Source of the DNA: Hyphomicrobiales bacterium
GTDB taxonomy: Bacteria; Pseudomonadota; Alphaproteobacteria; Rhizobiales; Xanthobacteraceae
Reading direction: 5' to 3'
DNA length: 64,000 bases
NCBI GenBank assembly: GCA_017305595.1
Contig: JAFKKL010000007.1
Span: 1-64,000, forward strand
Below the pieces are notes generated by a model. The model had not been told where the DNA came from. It did no database searches and saw nothing but the letters and a program-made list of their open reading frames with translations. This document shows positions 29,628 to 39,699 of this stretch, in pieces. Positions within the stretch are counted from its first letter, which is position 1. Every line of letters begins with the position of its first letter. The translations under genes and the position numbers were made by a program.

Positions 29628-31480
29628 TGTTCGAGCACTCCACCGAGATAGGCTTCCTGCACGATCGGGTTGCCTTTGATTTCTTCCGGGGTGCCTTCGA
29701 CCAGAAGGCGGCCCTCCTGCAGCACGGTGACCTTCTCGACCAGTTCGAACAGCGCGTCCATGTCATGATCGATGATGATCATGGTGCGGCCCTGACTGAT
29801 CGAGCGTAGCAGCTTGACGGTCTCGACGCGCTCGCGCGGGCTCATGCCGGCGAGCGGTTCGTCGAGCAGCAGCAGGCTCGGCGAGTTGGCCAGCGCGAGG
29901 CCGATCTCAAGGCGACGCTTCTCGCCGTAAGCGAGAACCGCAACCGGCGTGTCGGCGCGCGCGGTGAGATTGACCATCGCCAGCGTCTGATTGACCTGCT
30001 CGGTCACGCCCGGCACCTTGTCGATCCGCCGGAACATATCCAGCTTGAACTTGCCGCGGACCGCTGCAAGCACGGCGATGGTCACGTTTTCGCGAACCGT
30101 GAGGTTGCTGAAAAGCTGGTTGACCTGATAGCTCTTGGTCAGACCGAGCTGGCAAACATCGGTGACGCTCTGACCGGTGATGTCGTTACCCTCGAACACG
30201 ATCTTGCCGGAGGTCGGCGGCACTTCGCAGGTCAGCATCTTGAAGAACGTCGACTTGCCGGCGCCGTTCGGTCCGATGATGCCGCGCAACTCGCCGTGAT
30301 TGACCGTGAAGTTGATGTCGCTGTTGGCGGCGAGGCCGCCGTAGCGCTTGGTCAATCCGGTGGCTTGCAGGATCGGGCCCTGATAGCCGTCGCCCTCGCG
30401 AGCGCGAAGCGCCAGTTTCGGTGTGCTGGCTGTCGCGGATGAGGGTTCGAGTGTGCCGGCTGCGTCAGCCGCTTCCGCGGCCTCGGCGGCGGCTTCCCGG
30501 GCAGCCTTCTTGCCGGTCACCAGATCGTAGATATCGACGATACCGCCGATGATGCCGCGCCGCAGGAAGCAGACCAGCAGCACGAAGATCAGGCCCAGCA
30601 CCAGCTTCCAGGCGGCGCCGAGGCCCAGCGCCGCTTGCAGGAAGTCCTGCAGGAAGAGCCAGATCGTCGCGCCGAGCAGTGGGCCGAACAGCGTTCCGGT
30701 GCCGCCGATCGCGGACATCATCACCAGTTCGGCCGAGGTGTGAAACATGAAGGCGTCCGGCGGCATGAACGCCTGCATCACGCCAAGCAGGCCGCCGGCA
30801 AATCCGGCATAGGCTGCGGCAATCACGAAAGCCGTCAGCTTGTAGCCGTGGATGTTGTGGCCGACGGCGGAGGCTCGCAGCGGGTTATCGCGGATGGCGC
30901 GGAGCGCGGCGCCCACCGGCGAGCGAATGATGCGCAGGGCGACGACAATGCCGATGAAGTACCAGAAGGCAAGGAAGATGTAGAGCGACCAGCCGCTGGA
31001 GAAGGTGAACTTGGTAAAACCGAGATCGAAGGACGGGCTCGGCACGCCCGGCAGACCGTTCTCGCCACCAGTCCAATCCGCAAGCGGATTGAACTCGACG
31101 AAGTAGAACACCTCGCCGATCGCGACGGTGATCATTGCGAAATAGATGCCGGTGCGGCGAAGTGCGATCAGGCCGACCAAATAGCCGACCACCGCGGAAG
31201 CGATCATGCCGAGGAACAACGCGGTGACGACGTGCGGAAAACCCGCTTGCGTCAGCAGGTAGGCGGCGAAGAAGCCGCCGGTGCCATACAGTGCGGCTTG
31301 TCCGAACGACAACAGCCCGGTGAAGCCGAACAGGATATCGAAGCCGATACCGAACAGGCCCCAGACCAGGATGCGGTTGACCGTATTCGGCGCGAAGCCG
31401 AGATGCGGCAGGATGAAGGGTGCGAGGATCAGGCCGATGGCCGTCAGCGCTTCGACCAGATAGCGACGTTGATTGATCAT
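29624..31480 (-). CDS. Fused LivM permease-LivG ATPase
   Basis: 618 aa, two transporter parts in one chain. Residues 1-320 are a LivM permease with about 10 helices (GFDILFGFTGLLSFGQAALYG; ALRAIRDNPLRASAVGHN). A 45-residue Ala/Glu-rich linker (about 324-365) follows. Residues 368-618 are a LivG ATPase with Walker A GPNGAGKST (403-411), ABC signature region LAYGEKRRLEIGLALANSPS and Walker B LLLLDEPLAGMSP. Frame continuity is complete, so this is a real fusion rather than an annotation artefact. Its partners are livF, livH and the binding protein. Confidence 0.92.
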   Translation of the reverse strand: MINQRRYLVEALTAIGLILAPFILPHLGFAPNTVNRILVWGLFGIGFDILFGFTGLLSFGQAALYGTGGFFAAYLLTQAGFPHVVTALFLGMIASAVVGYLVGLIALRRTGIYFAMITVAIGEVFYFVEFNPLADWTGGENGLPGVPSPSFDLGFTKFTFSSGWSLYIFLAFWYFIGIVVALRIIRSPVGAALRAIRDNPLRASAVGHNIHGYKLTAFVIAAAYAGFAGGLLGVMQAFMPPDAFMFHTSAELVMMSAIGGTGTLFGPLLGATIWLFLQDFLQAALGLGAAWKLVLGLIFVLLVCFLRRGIIGGIVDIYDLVTGKKAAREAAAEAAEAADAAGTLEPSSATASTPKLALRAREGDGYQGPILQATGLTKRYGGLAANSDINFTVNHGELRGIIGPNGAGKSTFFKMLTCEVPPTSGKIVFEGNDITGQSVTDVCQLGLTKSYQVNQLFSNLTVRENVTIAVLAAVRGKFKLDMFRRIDKVPGVTEQVNQTLAMVNLTARADTPVAVLAYGEKRRLEIGLALANSPSLLLLDEPLAGMSPRERVETVKLLRSISQGRTMIIIDHDMDALFELVEKVTVLQEGRLLVEGTPEEIKGNPIVQEAYLGGVLEQ

Positions 31481-31492
31481 GATGTAACCGTT

Positions 31493-32368
31493 CTATCCGC
31501 GGCTCTGTGAGCCCATCAGCCCATGCGGCCGCAGCACCAGCACCAGTGTCATTGCGGCGAACAGCATGACGTAGGCATAGCCGGGATTGATCATTGAGGT
31601 GATGCTGATGATCTCGCCGGCGATCAGGCCGCCGATGATCGCGCCCGGAAATGAACCGACGCCGCCGATCACGACCACCACGAAGGTCTGCACCAGAATG
31701 GCATCGCCCATGTCGGGCGTCAGCGACACCACCGGCGCATTGACGATGCCGGCAAAGCCCGCCGCCATCGCGCCGATGCCGAACACGATCATGAACACAC
31801 GATAGACATTGATGCCGAGCGAGGACACCATCACCGAATCTTCGATACCGGCCCGAACGATCATGCCGATGCGGGTCTTGTACAGAACCAGGAAGAGAGC
31901 GAGCAGCGCCGCCGCGATAATGCCGACAAGGGCCAATCGATAGGTGGGGTAGAACATGAAACCGAGCGACGTAATGCCGGCCAGAACTTTCGGCGCGGGG
32001 ACCGTGAGTGACAGGCTGCCGAAGCCGAGACGGACCAGTTCGACCATGCACATGCCGATGCCGAAGGTCACCAGCAACTGATCTTCATCGGGGCGGTTGT
32101 AGAAGTGGCGGATAATCACCAGTTCCATTACCAGGCCGACCACCATCACGAAAAGCGATCCGAAGATAATCGCGATGATGAATGAATCCGTATAGGTGTA
32201 AGCGACATATCCGGCGTAGCCGCCGAGCATGAACATCGCGCCGTGCGCGAGGTTGAGAACGCCCAGCGTTCCATAAATGATCGTCAGGCCGGAGGAGATC
32301 AGCGCCAGCAGCGCGCCGAGCACCAACCCGTTGAACATTTGCGATACGAAATTGCCCCAGTTGATCAC
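31493..32368 (-). CDS. livH: Branched-chain amino acid-type ABC permease LivH
   Basis: 291 aa permease with about 8 helices: NGLVLGALLALISSGLTIIYG, LNLAHGAMFMLGGYAGYV and VVVIGGVGSFPGAIIGGLIAGE are typical. I place the start at GTG 32368, since GAGG lies 8 nt upstream and upstream in-frame codons encode no plausible leader. It follows the binding-protein gene, from which a strong terminator and a repeat element separate it. Confidence 0.92.
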   Translation of the reverse strand: MINWGNFVSQMFNGLVLGALLALISSGLTIIYGTLGVLNLAHGAMFMLGGYAGYVAYTYTDSFIIAIIFGSLFVMVVGLVMELVIIRHFYNRPDEDQLLVTFGIGMCMVELVRLGFGSLSLTVPAPKVLAGITSLGFMFYPTYRLALVGIIAAALLALFLVLYKTRIGMIVRAGIEDSVMVSSLGINVYRVFMIVFGIGAMAAGFAGIVNAPVVSLTPDMGDAILVQTFVVVVIGGVGSFPGAIIGGLIAGEIISITSMINPGYAYVMLFAAMTLVLVLRPHGLMGSQSRG

Positions 32369-32415
32369 CGTCGACCTCGCGCAGGGAATGAAGAAATAGC
32401 GCGTCCCGGCGAAAG

Positions 32416-32438
32416 ACCCTCGGGTCTTGCCCGAGGGT
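32416..32438. repeat. Intergenic palindrome upstream of livH
   Basis: ACCCTCGGG, loop TCTTG, CCCGAGGGT (perfect 9 bp), next to GCGTCCCGGCG. It looks like another dispersed element. It lies between the terminator at 32482 and livH. Confidence 0.55.
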
Positions 32439-32481
32439 GGAATCCGCACGCCGTGGAAAACGCGAATCAGTTCTAAAATTT

Positions 32482-32517
32482 CGGACGCGCGATCCGCTTG
32501 AACGGATCGCGCGTCCG
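32482..32517 (-). terminator. Strong hairpin between binding protein and livH
   Basis: Perfect 15-bp stem CGGACGCGCGATCCG / CGGATCGCGCGTCCG with a 6-nt loop, followed on the minus strand by AAATTTT. It lies 8 nt past the binding-protein stop and would lower transcription into the permease genes. Confidence 0.88.
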
Positions 32518-32524
32518 TCGACGA

Positions 32525-33886
32525 TCAGGTGTAGTCGCCGAGTTTGCAGCCGAACGCGTCGGGCTTCTGCATCAGACCGTCGCCGGGGACGATTTCGACG
32601 ACGTCGTAGAAATCTTCCTTGTTCTTCATGTCGGCAGGCTTCTTGCCCTTGACGATGATGACCGGACGCACGCACTGGTGGTCTTCGGGGCGATAGTGGA
32701 CATCGCCGAGCAGCGACGGGATCTTCTCGCCCTTTTCCCAGGTCTTGATGATGTCCGGCGGATAGAAGCTGCCGGTTTCCTCGACCATGCGAGCCCAGTG
32801 CACGAAGCTGACGTAGCCGTTCTGGGCACCCCATTCCGGTTGGTAGCCGTACTTCTTGTTGAACGCTTCGTTGAACATCTTGGCCAGCGGATACTTGTCT
32901 TCCACCGTCCACCAGTAGTCGGTGGCGCAGTAGACGTCGGCGAGCAGGCCGCCGCCGACTTCGCGGGCCAGGAACGGGATCTGGTACGGCACCGCCAGCT
33001 TCATCTTGTCGAAGATGCCGAACTGCTTGGCCTGCTGGATCGACAGCACGGCGTCGTGACCCCAGTTGACGTTGATCAGCACTTCGGCGCCGGAGTTGGC
33101 GACGTTGAGCAGATAGGACGAATAGTCCGGGGCGCCGAGCGGCGAGACCTGGTTGGTCACCGTGGTCCAGCCGGCGGTGGCGAGATAGTCCTGCATCGAC
33201 TTGGTGACGGTGTGGCCGTAGGTGTAGTCCGGCGTCAGGTAAGCGGCCTTCTTGTTCTTGCCGAAAGCTTTCACCAGCACCGGGCCGATCGCCGCGGCGG
33301 CGGTCTGACCGAAGAAGTTCTGACGGAAGCCGTAGCGCACGCAGTCCTTGCCGGTGGTGTCGTTGGAGCCGGAGATGCCGGCGACGTAGAGCACCTTCTC
33401 GCGCTGCGCGAGCTTGTTGAGCGCGACCGCGACGGCCGACGAGGTCGAGCCGGTCATCAGCACCACCTTGTTCTCGGTGATGAAGCGCTGCTCCGCTTGC
33501 ACGGCCTGATTCGGTTTCGCCGCGGAGTCGGCGACCACCAGCTTCACTTCCTTGCCGAGCACGCCGCCCTTCTTGCTCTTCGGCGACATCTTCTTGACCA
33601 GCTCATGCCCTTCGTTGAGGTGCTGAACCGCCAATTCCATGCCCTTGAGTTCGTCTTCGCCCTGCACGGCGTAAGAGCCGGTGCGCGGCACGGCAGCGCC
33701 GATGTAGATGGTATTGCCCGACGAGCCTGCCGGATAGGTCCCGATCGGCGGATGATCGGCCGCATAAACCGGCATCGAGAAACCGGGGATCAACACACCG
33801 CCCGCGAGGCCGGCGCCCGCTTGAAGCAGCGTGCGGCGCGAGACCGCCGCCTTGAATTCCTGATCGCCTGTTAAGCGCTTTACCAT
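32525..33886 (-). CDS. ABC transporter substrate-binding protein (HAAT family)
   Basis: 453 aa periplasmic binding protein of the Peripla_BP_6 type. A twin-arginine-like leader (SRRTLLQAGAGLAGGVLIPG) precedes the mature part. Typical segments are YIGAAVPRTGSYAVQGEDEL, LVVADSAAKPNQAVQAEQRFI and YLTPDYTYGHTVTKSMQDYL. GGAGG lies 7 nt before ATG 33886. It is larger than classical LivJ/LivK and closer to amide- or urea-type binding proteins. The ligand cannot be told from sequence. Confidence 0.92.
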   Translation of the reverse strand: MVKRLTGDQEFKAAVSRRTLLQAGAGLAGGVLIPGFSMPVYAADHPPIGTYPAGSSGNTIYIGAAVPRTGSYAVQGEDELKGMELAVQHLNEGHELVKKMSPKSKKGGVLGKEVKLVVADSAAKPNQAVQAEQRFITENKVVLMTGSTSSAVAVALNKLAQREKVLYVAGISGSNDTTGKDCVRYGFRQNFFGQTAAAAIGPVLVKAFGKNKKAAYLTPDYTYGHTVTKSMQDYLATAGWTTVTNQVSPLGAPDYSSYLLNVANSGAEVLINVNWGHDAVLSIQQAKQFGIFDKMKLAVPYQIPFLAREVGGGLLADVYCATDYWWTVEDKYPLAKMFNEAFNKKYGYQPEWGAQNGYVSFVHWARMVEETGSFYPPDIIKTWEKGEKIPSLLGDVHYRPEDHQCVRPVIIVKGKKPADMKNKEDFYDVVEIVPGDGLMQKPDAFGCKLGDYT

Positions 33887-34367
33887 GGGTCGTCCTCCGA
33901 AAATATCTTTGTTGACGTCTGCCGATTGCATGCAGTCAGCTCGAAATCAGAACGTCAGAAATCATAGATCGGCGTTGCCACTTTGATTTCCGTGGTTCTT
34001 GGCTCCTTGGAGCCGTTCCGGGAGCGTTCTGTCAATTTCACTTTGGTCGAAATCGCGCCGCGCGGATATTAGAACAATGACTAATAGGGCTTGCGGATCA
34101 GGAATTTAATTCTCGCGCGGTGGAGCGGACGCGCACTTGGGGAGCAACCATGTTTCGCGAAGGCGGAGTTGCGTGTTGACGGAAAGATGTAATCCGTCAT
34201 GCCCGGGCATAGCCGTTCGAAGAACGACGTCGCTTTCGCTCGCCGTGTCCCGGGCATCCACGTCTTGAAGTCTTCGCAAGGTTCGGAACGTGATGGCCGG
34301 GACGAGCCCGGCCGTGACGAGTCGCGGATTCGATTTGAACGAAACTGCTCTAGGATAAGGTCAAGCG
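33887..34367. other. Non-coding region between binding protein and hemE
   Basis: 481 bp with no credible gene. It must hold the promoter of the liv operon near 33900-34080. From 34196 to 34318 it holds a dispersed palindrome. I see no operator that I can name. Confidence 0.55.
34196..34318. repeat. Dispersed intergenic palindrome
   Basis: Left arm ATGCCCGGG...CCCGGGCAT with an internal insert, right arm GATGGCCGGG...CCCGGCCGTGAC. Outer ends are GTCAT and GTGAC. Same family as 43903. Confidence 0.7.
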
Positions 34368-35426
34368 TTATGCGCGCGAACGCACGCGCCGCAGCATCTG
34401 TTCGACATGCGCGATCGGCGTTTCCGGCGTGATGCCGTGGCCGAGATTGAAGATCAGTCGGCCATCGGCGTAGTTCGCCAGCACATCGTCGACCGCGCGG
34501 TCGAGCGTTTCGCCGCCAGCGATCAGCGCGAGCGGATCGAGATTGCCTTGCACCGCAACACGGTTCTGCACGTGATCACGGATCAGCTTCGGCTCCGCGG
34601 TCCAGTCGATGCTGACGGCATCGACGCCGGTTTGCGCGATATAGGACGGCAGTTGTGCGCCGGCGCCACGCGGAAAGCCGATGATCTTCGCATCGGGAAC
34701 CACCTTGCGAACGCCCTCGACGATGCGACACGTCGGCTCCACCGACCAGCGCTGAAATTCGCGCGGCGGCAGCACGCCGGCCCATGTGTCGAAGATTTGC
34801 AATGCGTTCGCGCCGGCGGCGAGTTGCTTGACGAGATAGCCGATCGAGGCCTCGACGAGTACGTCGATGATACGCGTGAACGCTTCGGGATGCCGATAGG
34901 CCAGCAGCCGCGCCGGCGCCTGATCCGGCGTGCCGCGTCCGGCGACCATGTAGGTCGCGACCGTCCATGGTGCGCCGCAAAACCCAATCAATGCAACCGA
35001 CGGATCGAGTTCGCGCCGCACCCGGCGCAACGCCTCGTAGACCGGTGCGAGTGTCGTATCGTCGGCTTGCGCTGCCAGCGTCGCGATCAATTCCGGCGTG
35101 TCGAGCGGATCGAGCCGCGGCCCTTCGCCGGCTTCAAAGCGAACGGAGCGGCCGAGCGCGTGCGGAATCACCAGGATGTCGGAGAAGATGATCGCTGCAT
35201 CGAACTTGAAGCGGCGGATCGGTTGCAGCGTCACTTCGGCGGCATAGTCCGGCGTAAAACAGAGATCGAGGAAACTGCCGGCCTTGGCGCGCAGCTCGCG
35301 ATACTCCGGCAGATAACGTCCCGCCTGCCGCATCATCCAGACCGGCGGCACGTCTTGGCGTTGGCCGCGCACCACCTCCATGAAAGGTTGCGTTTCGGAT
35401 GATGCGGTCGAAGACGAATTTGCCAA
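34368..35426 (-). CDS. hemE: Uroporphyrinogen decarboxylase
   Basis: 352 aa. Decarboxylates the four acetate arms of uroporphyrinogen III to give coproporphyrinogen III in haem and chlorophyll synthesis. The signature [20 protein letters not shown] is followed by [28 protein letters not shown] and [11 protein letters not shown]. The apparent start is TTG 35426 with AAGGA 8 nt upstream; the next in-frame ATG would remove 15 residues without harming the core. Confidence 0.95.
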   Translation of the reverse strand: MANSSSTASSETQPFMEVVRGQRQDVPPVWMMRQAGRYLPEYRELRAKAGSFLDLCFTPDYAAEVTLQPIRRFKFDAAIIFSDILVIPHALGRSVRFEAGEGPRLDPLDTPELIATLAAQADDTTLAPVYEALRRVRRELDPSVALIGFCGAPWTVATYMVAGRGTPDQAPARLLAYRHPEAFTRIIDVLVEASIGYLVKQLAAGANALQIFDTWAGVLPPREFQRWSVEPTCRIVEGVRKVVPDAKIIGFPRGAGAQLPSYIAQTGVDAVSIDWTAEPKLIRDHVQNRVAVQGNLDPLALIAGGETLDRAVDDVLANYADGRLIFNLGHGITPETPIAHVEQMLRRVRSRA

Positions 35427-35470
35427 GTCGGCGATCCTTGCGGCTCAGAGATGAAGTATCGGCGGTTACG

Positions 35471-37570
35471 CTAGCTCGCGTCGGTGGCGAGGCCGACCGC
35501 CCATAGCGCGAAGGCATAGACCACGGCAACCTCGTCGAGGCGGTCGAAGCGGCCCGACGCACCGCCATGGCCCGCGCCCATGTTGGTGCGCAACAGTATT
35601 GGCCCGCCGCCGTGCATGGTGGCGCGCAGCCGCGCGACCCACTTTGCAGGTTCCCAATAGGTGACGCGCGGATCGGTGAGGCCGCCCATCGCGAGGATCG
35701 CCGGATAGTCCTTCGCCGCGACATTCTCGTAAGGCGAGTAGGACAAGATGGAGCGGAACGCTGCCTCGTCGGTGACCGGGTTGCCCCACTCCGGCCATTC
35801 CGGTGGCGTCAGCGGCAGCGTGTCGTCGCGCATGGTGTTGAGCACGTCGACGAACGGCACTTCCGCGACGATGCCGGCGAACAGATCACCGGCGCGATTG
35901 GCGACCGCGCCCATCAGCATGCCGCCGGCGCTGCCGCCGTGGCCGACGATGCGCTTCGCGGACGTGTACCTCGCATCGATCAGCGCACGCGCGCTCGCGG
36001 CGAAATCGTCGAAGGTGTTCGGTTTCTTCTCGCGCTTGCCGTCGAGATACCAGCCCCAGCCCTTGTCGGAGCCGCCGCGAATATGCGCGATGGCGTAGAC
36101 AAAGCCGCGATCGACCAGCGACAGCCGGTTGGTGGAGAACGAGGCCGGGATGGCGTGGCCATAGGAGCCGTAGCCATACAGCAGCAGCGGCGCGCTGCCA
36201 TCGAGCTTGGTGTCCTTCCGATGCAGCAGCGATACCGGCACCTGCGCCCCGTCCTGCGCGGCCGCCATGATGCGCGTGGTGACGTAATCGGCCGGGCTGT
36301 GCCCGGAGGGAATGTCCTGTCGCTTGCGGAGCACGCGCTCACGGCTGACCATATCATAGTCGTAGACTTCCGACGGCGTGGTCATCGACGAATAGGAGAA
36401 GCGCAGGTTGGTGGTGTCGAACTCGTAGCCGCCATGGGTGTCGAGCGAATAGGCGGCTTCGTCGAAGGCGATGCTGTGTTCGCTGCCGTCAGTGAGATCG
36501 CGGATCACGATGCTCGGCAACGCATTGGCGCGTTCCAGCCGCACCAGATGCCGTGAATACAGTTCGAAGTCGATCAGGTAAACGCCGGGACGATACGCAA
36601 TCAGATCGCGCCAATTTTCGCGCGACGGCGATTGAAGCGGCGCGGTGACGATCTTGAAGTCGATAGCGTCATCGGCATTGGTGAGGATGAACAGTTCATC
36701 GCCGCGATCGCCGAGAGAATATTGCACGCCCTCCTCGCGCGCGGCGACCAGCCGGGGCGGGGCATCGGGATTGGCGAGATCAAGCAGCCATTGTTCGGAG
36801 GTTTCATGATCGCCGCCGGCGATCACGCCGAAACGGCCGCTGGCGCTCTCGTGAATGTGGGTGAACCAGCCGGAGTCCTTTTCCTCGTAGACGAGCTTGT
36901 CGTTCGCCTGCGGTGTGCCGAGCCGGTGCAGGAAGACCTGCATCGGCCGATGGTTGTCGTCGAGCTTGACGTAGAAGAAAGAGCGCGAGTCCTTGCACCA
37001 CACCACGCCGCCGTCGGTCTGCTCAAGAACGTCGGGGAGGTCCTGCCCGGTCGCCCAATCGCGCACGCGGATCGTAAAATATTCCGAGCCGCGCGTGTCG
37101 GCGCTCCATGCTTCCAGCTTATGGTCCCAGGAATGGCTGGCATCGCCGAAGTTGAAGTAATCGGTATCCTTCGCCAGCGCATCGCCGTCGAGGATGGTTT
37201 CCTCCTTGCCGCCGTCGCGTGGCGTGCGCACAAAGATCGCGTGCTGGCCGCCTTCGCGGTACTTGCGGAAATAAGCGAACGGCCCGTCCTTCGACGGCAC
37301 GCTGGAATCGTCTTCCTTGATACGGCCGCGCATTTCCTTGACGAGATGGCGTTGCAGGCTGGAGGTACCGCCCAGCACACTCTCGGTAAAGACGTTCTCG
37401 GCCTCGAGATAAGCGCGGATATCGGCCGGCAGCACGCTGGGATCGTGCAGCACCTCCTGCCAGTTGTCCGCCTTCAGCCATGCGTAGTCGTCGGTCAGCG
37501 TCGTGCCGTGCAGCGTGAAGGATTGCGGCCGCTTGTCTGCGACGGGAGCTTTGGTCGTGGTGTCGTTCAT
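35471..37570 (-). CDS. ptrB: Oligopeptidase B (S9 family serine peptidase)
   Basis: 699 aa. Cleaves small peptides after Arg or Lys. The N-terminal beta-propeller (about 1-420) covers the active site. The catalytic alpha/beta-hydrolase domain has the nucleophile motif GHGGSAGGMLMGAVANR, the catalytic Asp region GLTDPRVTYWEPAKW and the His in GAGHGGASGRFD. The start is not sure: ATG 37570 fits homologues (MNDTTTKAPVADKRP), while ATG 37591 overlaps the upstream stop and would allow coupling. Cytoplasmic, no leader. Confidence 0.93.
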   Translation of the reverse strand: MNDTTTKAPVADKRPQSFTLHGTTLTDDYAWLKADNWQEVLHDPSVLPADIRAYLEAENVFTESVLGGTSSLQRHLVKEMRGRIKEDDSSVPSKDGPFAYFRKYREGGQHAIFVRTPRDGGKEETILDGDALAKDTDYFNFGDASHSWDHKLEAWSADTRGSEYFTIRVRDWATGQDLPDVLEQTDGGVVWCKDSRSFFYVKLDDNHRPMQVFLHRLGTPQANDKLVYEEKDSGWFTHIHESASGRFGVIAGGDHETSEQWLLDLANPDAPPRLVAAREEGVQYSLGDRGDELFILTNADDAIDFKIVTAPLQSPSRENWRDLIAYRPGVYLIDFELYSRHLVRLERANALPSIVIRDLTDGSEHSIAFDEAAYSLDTHGGYEFDTTNLRFSYSSMTTPSEVYDYDMVSRERVLRKRQDIPSGHSPADYVTTRIMAAAQDGAQVPVSLLHRKDTKLDGSAPLLLYGYGSYGHAIPASFSTNRLSLVDRGFVYAIAHIRGGSDKGWGWYLDGKREKKPNTFDDFAASARALIDARYTSAKRIVGHGGSAGGMLMGAVANRAGDLFAGIVAEVPFVDVLNTMRDDTLPLTPPEWPEWGNPVTDEAAFRSILSYSPYENVAAKDYPAILAMGGLTDPRVTYWEPAKWVARLRATMHGGGPILLRTNMGAGHGGASGRFDRLDEVAVVYAFALWAVGLATDAS

Positions 37571-37587
37571 CGGATGCATTCGCCTGT

Positions 37588-38775
37588 TCATGCGCTGACG
37601 GCGTCGGCCAGCGAGCGGATCGCGGCGGTGGCGCCGCCTTCGCCGTGTGGAATGCGCAGCGCGCGCAACGCCATCTCCACCACCCCGAGCGTGCCGAGAA
37701 TCATCGGCGCGTTGACGTGGCCCATATGCGCGATGCGGAACGCCTTGCCAGACAGATCGCCAATGCCGGTGCCGAGCACGACGCCGCATTTACCCTTGCA
37801 ATAAGCCTGCAATGCGACCGGATCGTAACCGCTGTTGACGCGAACGGTGCTGACGGTGTCGGAGCGCTCGGTTGCGTCGAGGATATTGAACTCCAGCGCG
37901 CCATACTGCGCCCACGTTTCAACCGCGCTGCGCACCGCGCGTGCCAGCAGACGATGCCGCGTGAACGAGGCGTCGAGTCCTTCCGCGAACAGCATGTCGA
38001 ATGCTTTACGTAGCGCGAACAACAGATGCACCGGCGCGGTGCCGGCATATTTGCGATAGTGCTCGAGCCCTTCGCGTGCGGTCCAGTCCCAATAGGGCGT
38101 GCGCAGGTCGGCGTGGCGATGCCGTTCCAGCGCGCGGTCGTTGGCGGCGACGAAGGCGAGGCCGGGCGGCGTCATCAGGCCCTTCTGCGATCCCGACATC
38201 GCAACGTCGACGCCCCACGCGTCCATCTCGAACGGCATGCAGCCGAGCGAGGCGACGGTGTCCACCATGAAAAGCGCGTCGTGGCCCGCGGCCTTGATGG
38301 CGCGGCCAATAGCAGCGATGTCGTTGACGACGCCGGACGCGGTATCGACCTGCACCACGAGAACGGCCTTGATCTCGCCTTGCGTGTCCTGCCGCAACCG
38401 CGCCTCAACCTCGGCGGGCCGCACCGCGCGGCGCAGGTCGCCCTTGAGCACTTCGACCTCGACGCCGGTCGCGGCGGCGGCATCGCCCCAGCCGATAGCG
38501 AAACGGCCGCTTTCCAGCACCAGAATCTTGTCGCCGCGCGACAGCGTGTTGCTCAGCGTCGCTTCCCATGCGCCGTGGCCGTTGGCGATGTAGATGTAAG
38601 TGCGTCCGGTGGTGCGAAACAGCCGCTTGAGGTCGCCGAGCAACCCGTCAGTGAGTTGCACCATCTCGTCGGAATAGATGTCGAGCGCCGGGCGATGCAT
38701 CGCCTGCAGCACCTCGTCGGGCATCGTGGTGGGGCCGGGGATGGCGAGAAATTCCCGCCCCGCGCGAACGACCAT
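37588..38775 (-). CDS. Class V aminotransferase, alanine/serine-glyoxylate type
   Basis: 395 aa PLP enzyme. The lysine that binds PLP is Lys198 in VAMSGSQKGLM. REFLAIPGPTTMPDEVL at the N terminus and FMVDTVASLGCMPFEMDAWG are hallmarks of the serine-glyoxylate/alanine-glyoxylate/serine-pyruvate group used in glycine, serine and C1 metabolism. AAGGA lies upstream of ATG 38775. The gene end meets the possible ptrB start, so the two may be one transcript. Confidence 0.92.
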   Translation of the reverse strand: MVVRAGREFLAIPGPTTMPDEVLQAMHRPALDIYSDEMVQLTDGLLGDLKRLFRTTGRTYIYIANGHGAWEATLSNTLSRGDKILVLESGRFAIGWGDAAAATGVEVEVLKGDLRRAVRPAEVEARLRQDTQGEIKAVLVVQVDTASGVVNDIAAIGRAIKAAGHDALFMVDTVASLGCMPFEMDAWGVDVAMSGSQKGLMTPPGLAFVAANDRALERHRHADLRTPYWDWTAREGLEHYRKYAGTAPVHLLFALRKAFDMLFAEGLDASFTRHRLLARAVRSAVETWAQYGALEFNILDATERSDTVSTVRVNSGYDPVALQAYCKGKCGVVLGTGIGDLSGKAFRIAHMGHVNAPMILGTLGVVEMALRALRIPHGEGGATAAIRSLADAVSA

Positions 38776-38913
38776 CGTAGGACTTCCTTGTTGTTCTTGC
38801 AGTCCGCCCTGCTTGGCACGGCGGGCCCGCGAATTAAAGCCTTTCCGGTGAATGCCCGATATCGGACCGGGACATGGACACGGCGGGCGCGCAACTTATC
38901 GGCCCCGCGGCCA

Positions 38914-39699
38914 TTATTTGCGCAGCGTCTGGGCGATGGCCTGCCAGATATGGTCCTTGAGCTGGATCGCCAGGGGGCTGGCGATATCGGTTACCGGCGT
39001 GGCGTTTTTCCGGCAGTTCTCAACCAGTCGCAGTACCCAGACCTCGCCGTCGGTGTAGTAGGGATCGCCGCCGCCGTTGCGGCCGACCAGCGTCGGCCCG
39101 ACGCCGGTGACCTGATACTTCGCCGTCACCATGCCGGCGGCTTCGAGGTCGGTTGCAAGCGTGGCGCGCTCGGCGTCGATATCGGGCGCGATGTGATGGG
39201 TGACGGCGCCGGTATAGTGGCTGACACCGACGCCGCGGTCGAACGCCGCATCGCCGAGCCAGACCGGGCGATCCTCCACGCCGCGCTCCAGCACGCGCCA
39301 GAGCCGGACGTGGTGGCGCTGATCGGCGCTGCCGCCGACCTGCTTCTCGAAAGCCAGATCCTCGCGACGGCCGAGGTAATAGAGGTTGCTCACCGGCGCT
39401 TCGCGATAGGGCCGGCGGAAGATCACGCTGCCGGCGATGCCGATGCTGGAGCGGATCGAGATCGGCGCGGCGGGTGACCAGCCGGCCTCCTTCATCGCGC
39501 AGGCGATGTCGTCACGTGAACCGATCAGGCCGACATTGATCGGATCGCCGGGAATGCCCTGCGCGGTGCGCGTCACCATCGGCAGGCCGGCGAGGCCTCT
39601 CTGGTGTTCGTAATGCGTCCACAGAATCGGCAGCAGCATGTAGGCGATCAGTCCGTAGAGACTGAGCAACGCCAGTGTCAGCAGCACAGTCTGCCGCAT
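38914..39699 (-). CDS. LssY C-terminal domain protein, membrane anchored
   Basis: 261 aa. One N-terminal membrane helix (LTLALLSLYGLIAYMLLPIL) and a soluble domain resembling the LssY C-terminal domain: PINVGLIGSRDDIACAMKEAGW, the ISIRSSIGIAGSVIFRRPYREAPVS region, YYLGRREDLAFEKQVG and LWRVLERGVEDRPVWLGDAAFD, all partly quoted. LssY was named from a Legionella secretion locus; its function is unknown. It stands alone between the aminotransferase and the nuclease-like gene. Confidence 0.85.
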   Translation of the reverse strand: MRQTVLLTLALLSLYGLIAYMLLPILWTHYEHQRGLAGLPMVTRTAQGIPGDPINVGLIGSRDDIACAMKEAGWSPAAPISIRSSIGIAGSVIFRRPYREAPVSNLYYLGRREDLAFEKQVGGSADQRHHVRLWRVLERGVEDRPVWLGDAAFDRGVGVSHYTGAVTHHIAPDIDAERATLATDLEAAGMVTAKYQVTGVGPTLVGRNGGGDPYYTDGEVWVLRLVENCRKNATPVTDIASPLAIQLKDHIWQAIAQTLRK

